Assembly (NCBI GenBank): GCA_019914995.1
Contig: CM034133.1
Location: 6,838,495 to 6,902,494, forward strand
Source: Acanthochlamys bracteata
Taxonomy: Eukaryota; Streptophyta; Magnoliopsida; Pandanales; Velloziaceae
Reading direction: 5' to 3'
Length of the DNA stretch: 64,000 nucleotides
Part shown: in pieces, positions 60,516 to 64,000 of the stretch
How positions within the stretch are numbered: position 1 is the first letter of the stretch
Layout of the letters: the number at the start of each line of letters is the position of its first letter
The notes under the pieces: generated by a model
What the model was told of the DNA's origin: nothing
Seen by the model: only the letters and a program-made list of their open reading frames with translations
The model's database searches: none
Made by a program: the position numbers and the translations under genes

Positions 60516-61719
60516 CTGATAATATTGACTTAGGACGGTGTTATCAACACAATAAGACCCTTTCAGAAAAGGGTAGGAATACACGTAGAAAGAGTAGAAG
60601 CAAAAAATAGACAAAAGTAATGCTAAAAACAGATATCTGCCAATTTCTAGCTGAGGTTTACAACTGACATGCAGAGGTTAATAAAAGGTCGTACTAGGGC
60701 AGACTTTGCTAACAAGTCGTTAACTCTTTTTTCAAAGCGTGAATGGTTGCAGTGAGACCAGAAAGTGTCGGAAAAAATTGCATAACAAAAGGTCAATAAA
60801 ACCTCAAATTGTGTTGTGCAAGTTCGAAATCCAATGCAAATACAGGCAGGATAGTTCTCTCAATTTTGAAAGCCCAATGGTCAACAATTGAATTGATTGA
60901 TGAAGAAGGATAGTAGACCTAGGAGAATATAACTTTTTTGTCGGGAAAACAAAATTTGACCGATATGATCTGTGCTGCAAACCGACAATACTAGTGTGAT
61001 TGACGACACGAGCATTCAAGTGACATAATTTTTTAATTTAAACCCTTCAGCCTACGTTTATAATATATTTATGAGCTGACGTCTACTGCAAAAGGAGAGA
61101 AATAGCTTGACGGAATTGACAGCACTAGACGCTCTCGATGCGAAGAGAAGTGCTACTTTATTAATACATGCCATTATAAATTGAATGCAATCCAAAGAGC
61201 ATCAAAATGGAAACGTTAGAGATATATTTCGATGTAGAAGAGGGCAACACTTTACAACCGAAAGGAGTAATATAGTATCGGCGTCTCTCGTTCAACAGCA
61301 GTGGCTTACTTGTTGTCTCTATATCACCCTCCTTGCTTTTATGTTCTAGTTGCTCTATGTTATCTTCTATTTCATGTATGTTATTTCTAGTTCCTCTAGG
61401 TGAAGCCTTTTTATTGAGTCGAACACATGGTTTTTGATAATTAAATTGTGATTTTTATTTTTCTTCTTTTTTTGGTTAATAATTATGAGGCAGGAGTAAA
61501 TAGTCAGGCCTGATTAGGTTTTTGTTTCATGTTATTATTATTTTGGTCTCAATGCAGCTAAAATTCGGTAGTGTAGATGAATGCTTTATTGAATTATCAT
61601 CTTCAAATCCTCTATGGTTGCATCATTTATTTAGAACTGAATCTGAACAACATGAGCTAAGCAGGCTCCAAATATTTAAGCTACGTCAGCATTGGTGATA
61701 TTTTCATGTTTTAGTTATG
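60516..61719. other. Unassigned, between the two repeat blocks
   Basis: No ORF or known element recognised. It separates the GCGACC repeats at 60.0-60.5 kb from the copy at 61.7 kb and may be an insertion. Confidence 0.35.
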
Positions 61720-61945
61720 CACCCCCGGCGATCATGGTTGGAATTGTGCCACTATATGCAACAATCCTGTGGAATTGTGCGACCATAAATTGATATGCGA
61801 CTATATGAGACCAGCTTATGAAACAAAGCGATCGTAAAGTGATGTGCGACTATATTTGACCATATTGTAGAATCGTGCGACCATAAAGAGATCCTGGCAT
61901 CCTTTTGTAAAGTGTCGCTTGGCTATTATGGTCGCACTTGCCAGG
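61720..61945. repeat. Separated copy of the GCGACCATAAAGTGAT unit
   Basis: GTGCGACCATAAATTGATATGCGACTATATG and CGTGCGACCATAAAGAGATCC, then TTTTGTAAAGTGTCGCTTGGC and TATTATGGTCGCAC. It follows the same unit order as at 60,034-60,350. Confidence 0.75.
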
Positions 61946-62234
61946 CACGGCCAAGCACAGAGTTGCAGGATGGCACAGATGCCGATTCTTGAGACATTAG
62001 TTTATAATCAACAATCATAATAGCGTCAGTGCTTGTGATTGCATTATGTATTGAAAATTGACAATGTCAAAATAAAATTATTGAATCTCTTGATGCACAT
62101 CCGATCCTTTAAACTCTGGTGACGCACGAATTTTACAATTTAAAAATTATTCACCAACCACAAGGTATATCATAATTATTCCAAAACTAACATTCAAATG
62201 ATAAATCAAAATTTACAATTCCAGATGTAACCAT

Positions 62235-62382
62235 TTATTTTCGTGTCTGTTTAGCCATAACATGAGCTGGTTCAATTCCTTTTTCTACCACCGGTTGGCG
62301 CTTCTCATTCAGAGTTTCAGCAACAGCATTACCGAGATTAAAGAGCTCAAGCTTTCTTGAGTATGAATTAGAGCATTCTTTC
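62235..62382 (-). pseudogene. Exon-like piece, possible last exon
   Basis: A minus-strand acceptor CACACAG precedes an open frame KECSNSYSRKLELFNLGNAV, AETLNEKRQPVVEKGIEPAH, VMAKQTRK, then TAA. Composition and the clean acceptor suggest real coding origin. The family is not recognised. It may be the 3' end of the gene or relic described at 62,734. Confidence 0.35.
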
Positions 62383-62733
62383 CTGTGTGATCAAGCTACA
62401 GTCCCTACTAACGCAAAGATAAATCAATACAAAAGCCATGTAATCACCACTACAATAAAAAACAAACCCACAACAAAATTGCTTATTTTCCATTGACGGG
62501 AGAATACAAACTCTCAACGAATGTAAAAACTTTCCCATTCGATTGCTGTGGAACGTCAACCTGGGTTGTGATCAAACAATCTTAGTTACAGCAGATGTTA
62601 CATTTTTCTAAAACTGGAGAGAGACTAAATCGCAAAAATGAAGCTCTCCCGCCAACTTAAAATTCTTGTTTAAGTTGTACACTCTAATCACATGGTCTCG
62701 AAAAAGTAGCTCTACTGCGATCTAATGCCTCTA

Positions 62734-62858
62734 CCTAATGTTGATAGGGAGGACAACTCTTCTTACTTCTGCCAATGGTTTGTCAGTACCATCGCCAGGC
62801 GGATAGCGTCCTTGTGGTATATCATAAAGCCATTCATTTTGTGGCACGTATCGAACCT
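62734..62858 (-). pseudogene. Ulp1-like protease exon fragment
   Basis: The minus frame reads KVRYVPQNEWLYDIPQGRYP and DKPLAEVRRVVLPINI and ends at a donor ATTAG|GTAGAG. 'V-x-x-V-x-L-P-I-N-I' is the strand just before the catalytic HW in plant Ulp1/C48 SUMO-protease-like proteins carried by transposons. The HW and the catalytic Cys are not seen, so the call is tentative. Confidence 0.35.
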
Positions 62859-62963
62859 TTTTCTTTCATCCTTTTTGCTTCTCTTCATACGTTCTATAAT
62901 CATCTTACGAGGAATACTACAAAATTACTACAACATTAAAACTTTAATATTGCTACATAAAAT

Positions 62964-63457
62964 TAGGGATGGCAATTTTCAACCCGATCAAAAACTCGAC
63001 CCAAAACAGACCCGAAAAAGTCAGGTTCGGGTCAAGCCTTAGACGAGTTCGGGTCGGGTTCGAGTCGACCCGAAATTGACCCGTTTAATCCGTTTAATTA
63101 TTTACATAGTATATATTACTTAATAATTAGAAAATAATAAAAAAAATTGAATTTAAGTTGTATATATATTTCTTAACTTATTCTAATTTAACTAATTTTT
63201 ATTTAATTTATAAATTTTATCATAATTAATCATTTATATATATTATTGCTAGAAATTAATATTTATAATTTTTAATTTAATAATTTTATTTATTAAATGG
63301 GTCGATCCGAATTTGACTCTGTTATTAAATAGGTTGGGTTAGGGTTGACAATTTTGACCCATATAAATAAATAGGTCGATTATGGTTGAATAATTTTGAC
63401 CCGATTATTATATGGATCGACCTGATACCGAGTCATATAACCGAATTGCCACCCCTA
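62964..63457. mobile_element. hAT-type MITE related to the RPS4-proximal MITE
   Basis: The ends TAGGGATGGCAAT and, inverted, TAGGGGTGGCAAT are flanked by ATAAAAT on both sides. Subterminal CGGGTCGGGTTCGAGTCGACC and GACCCGATTATTATATGG repeats and an AT-rich core match the style of 45,446-46,274. Confidence 0.8.
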
Positions 63458-63779
63458 ATAAAATCATTTAACGTTAGCAAATTATGCATTGCTTCAAATC
63501 CTGCAACTATGTCAGTTTACGAAATTACAGCAAACATTGACTCGGTGACCCAGCACTCGCAATCGGACGTTCCAGGTTTAGATAATTCTTTCCGCAGCCC
63601 GTGCACAGCCCCATCAACATGCTACAACATAAGACAAATAGAATATATAAATAGGGTAAAAACTTTTCTAAAGTTTGTATGCGTGGACTCTTTGATAATG
63701 GAAATATTACCTCACTCCCTATCCACATCTCATAGGTTGCGAAGCGAGTGAAGACCCACCTATTATGAGAAACAGTTAG

Positions 63780-64000
63780 TTGAATTTTATAGTCATTGTT
63801 CTTGATCTGATGGCTGCACCCTGTTGGAAACGGGCGACATCCTCTTCCGAATGCAACACATCCGGATTATATGGCTGCACAGTCATAGGCTCCTTCGCCC
63901 TCTTGCGCATTGGGTCCATGTAAGGACCTCTCAAGATAGCAGCCTTTTTCCTTATTCTCTACACACAGTCAGGTGCTTCTCCGCCTATGATACCTCCCTC
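63780..64000 (-). pseudogene. Exon-like piece upstream of the Ulp1-like fragment
   Basis: The minus frame reads RIRKKAAILRGPYMDPMRKR, AKEPMTVQPYNPDVLHSEED and VARFQQGAAIRSRTM. 'L-R-x-P-Y-x-D-P-x-K-R' is a common linker just before the Ulp1 domain in transposon-borne plant proteins. At 63,535-63,600 KELSKPGTSDCECWVTESMF may be a further piece. It is cut by the window end. Confidence 0.4.

Overview
This is nuclear DNA of a flowering plant. The evidence is a spliced ribosomal-protein gene whose first exon codes only ATG, GT-AG introns, box C/D snoRNAs whose guides match plant 18S/25S rRNA as I recall them, and dense plant-type transposons (Sirevirus-like Ty1/Copia, chromovirus Ty3/Gypsy, Mutator-like, hAT and PIF/Harbinger MITEs, SINE-like units). 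The sequence is AT-rich with long (TA)n tracts. I cannot name the species, and I see nothing bacterial, no CRISPR array and no recent virus.

Layout. 1-11,055: the 3' half of an unrecognised plus-strand gene (four phase-consistent exons, 1,860-11,055). Its 8.3-kb intron holds a solo LTR (3,756-6,356, perfect 5-bp target duplication) and a decayed DUF659-type hAT transposase on the minus strand. 13,167-27,958: a TA-flanked MITE, a SINE-like unit, and a decayed Ty3/Gypsy element split by a 10.2-kb minus-strand Sirevirus-like Copia element (14,875-25,084, target duplication TTCCG). 29,041-32,159: a short LTR element that keeps gag, protease and a chromodomain tail but has lost reverse transcriptase, RNase H and integrase. 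33,322-34,006: a minus-strand cluster of three box C/D snoRNA-like genes under a telo-box/TATA promoter. 34,270-42,110: a badly decayed second minus-strand Sirevirus-like element, with three copies of a ~270-330 bp LTR-like repeat, one of them a solo LTR inside pol. 43,013-45,281: intact RPS4 (40S ribosomal protein eS4), minus strand, five exons, with a hAT MITE just upstream of the promoter.

47,707-59,800 is a transposon island built around TA microsatellites: a fragment of a plant membrane-protein gene; a 4.5-kb element with ~490-bp inverted ends (48,591-53,074) carrying pieces of a UDP-glycosyltransferase gene and a DUF547 gene (Pack-MULE-like), itself hit by a Tourist-like MITE; a 425-bp MITE with the same ends; and two Mutator-like elements with relics of FAR1/FHY3-type transposases. 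60,034-61,945 holds diverged repeats built on a GCGACCATAAAGTGAT motif. The right edge has minus-strand exon-like pieces resembling a Ulp1-type protease and another hAT MITE.

The likely functional units are RPS4, the snoRNA cluster and probably the gene at 1,860-11,055. The first two both serve ribosome production and both have telo-box-type promoter elements. Almost everything else is layered mobile DNA.
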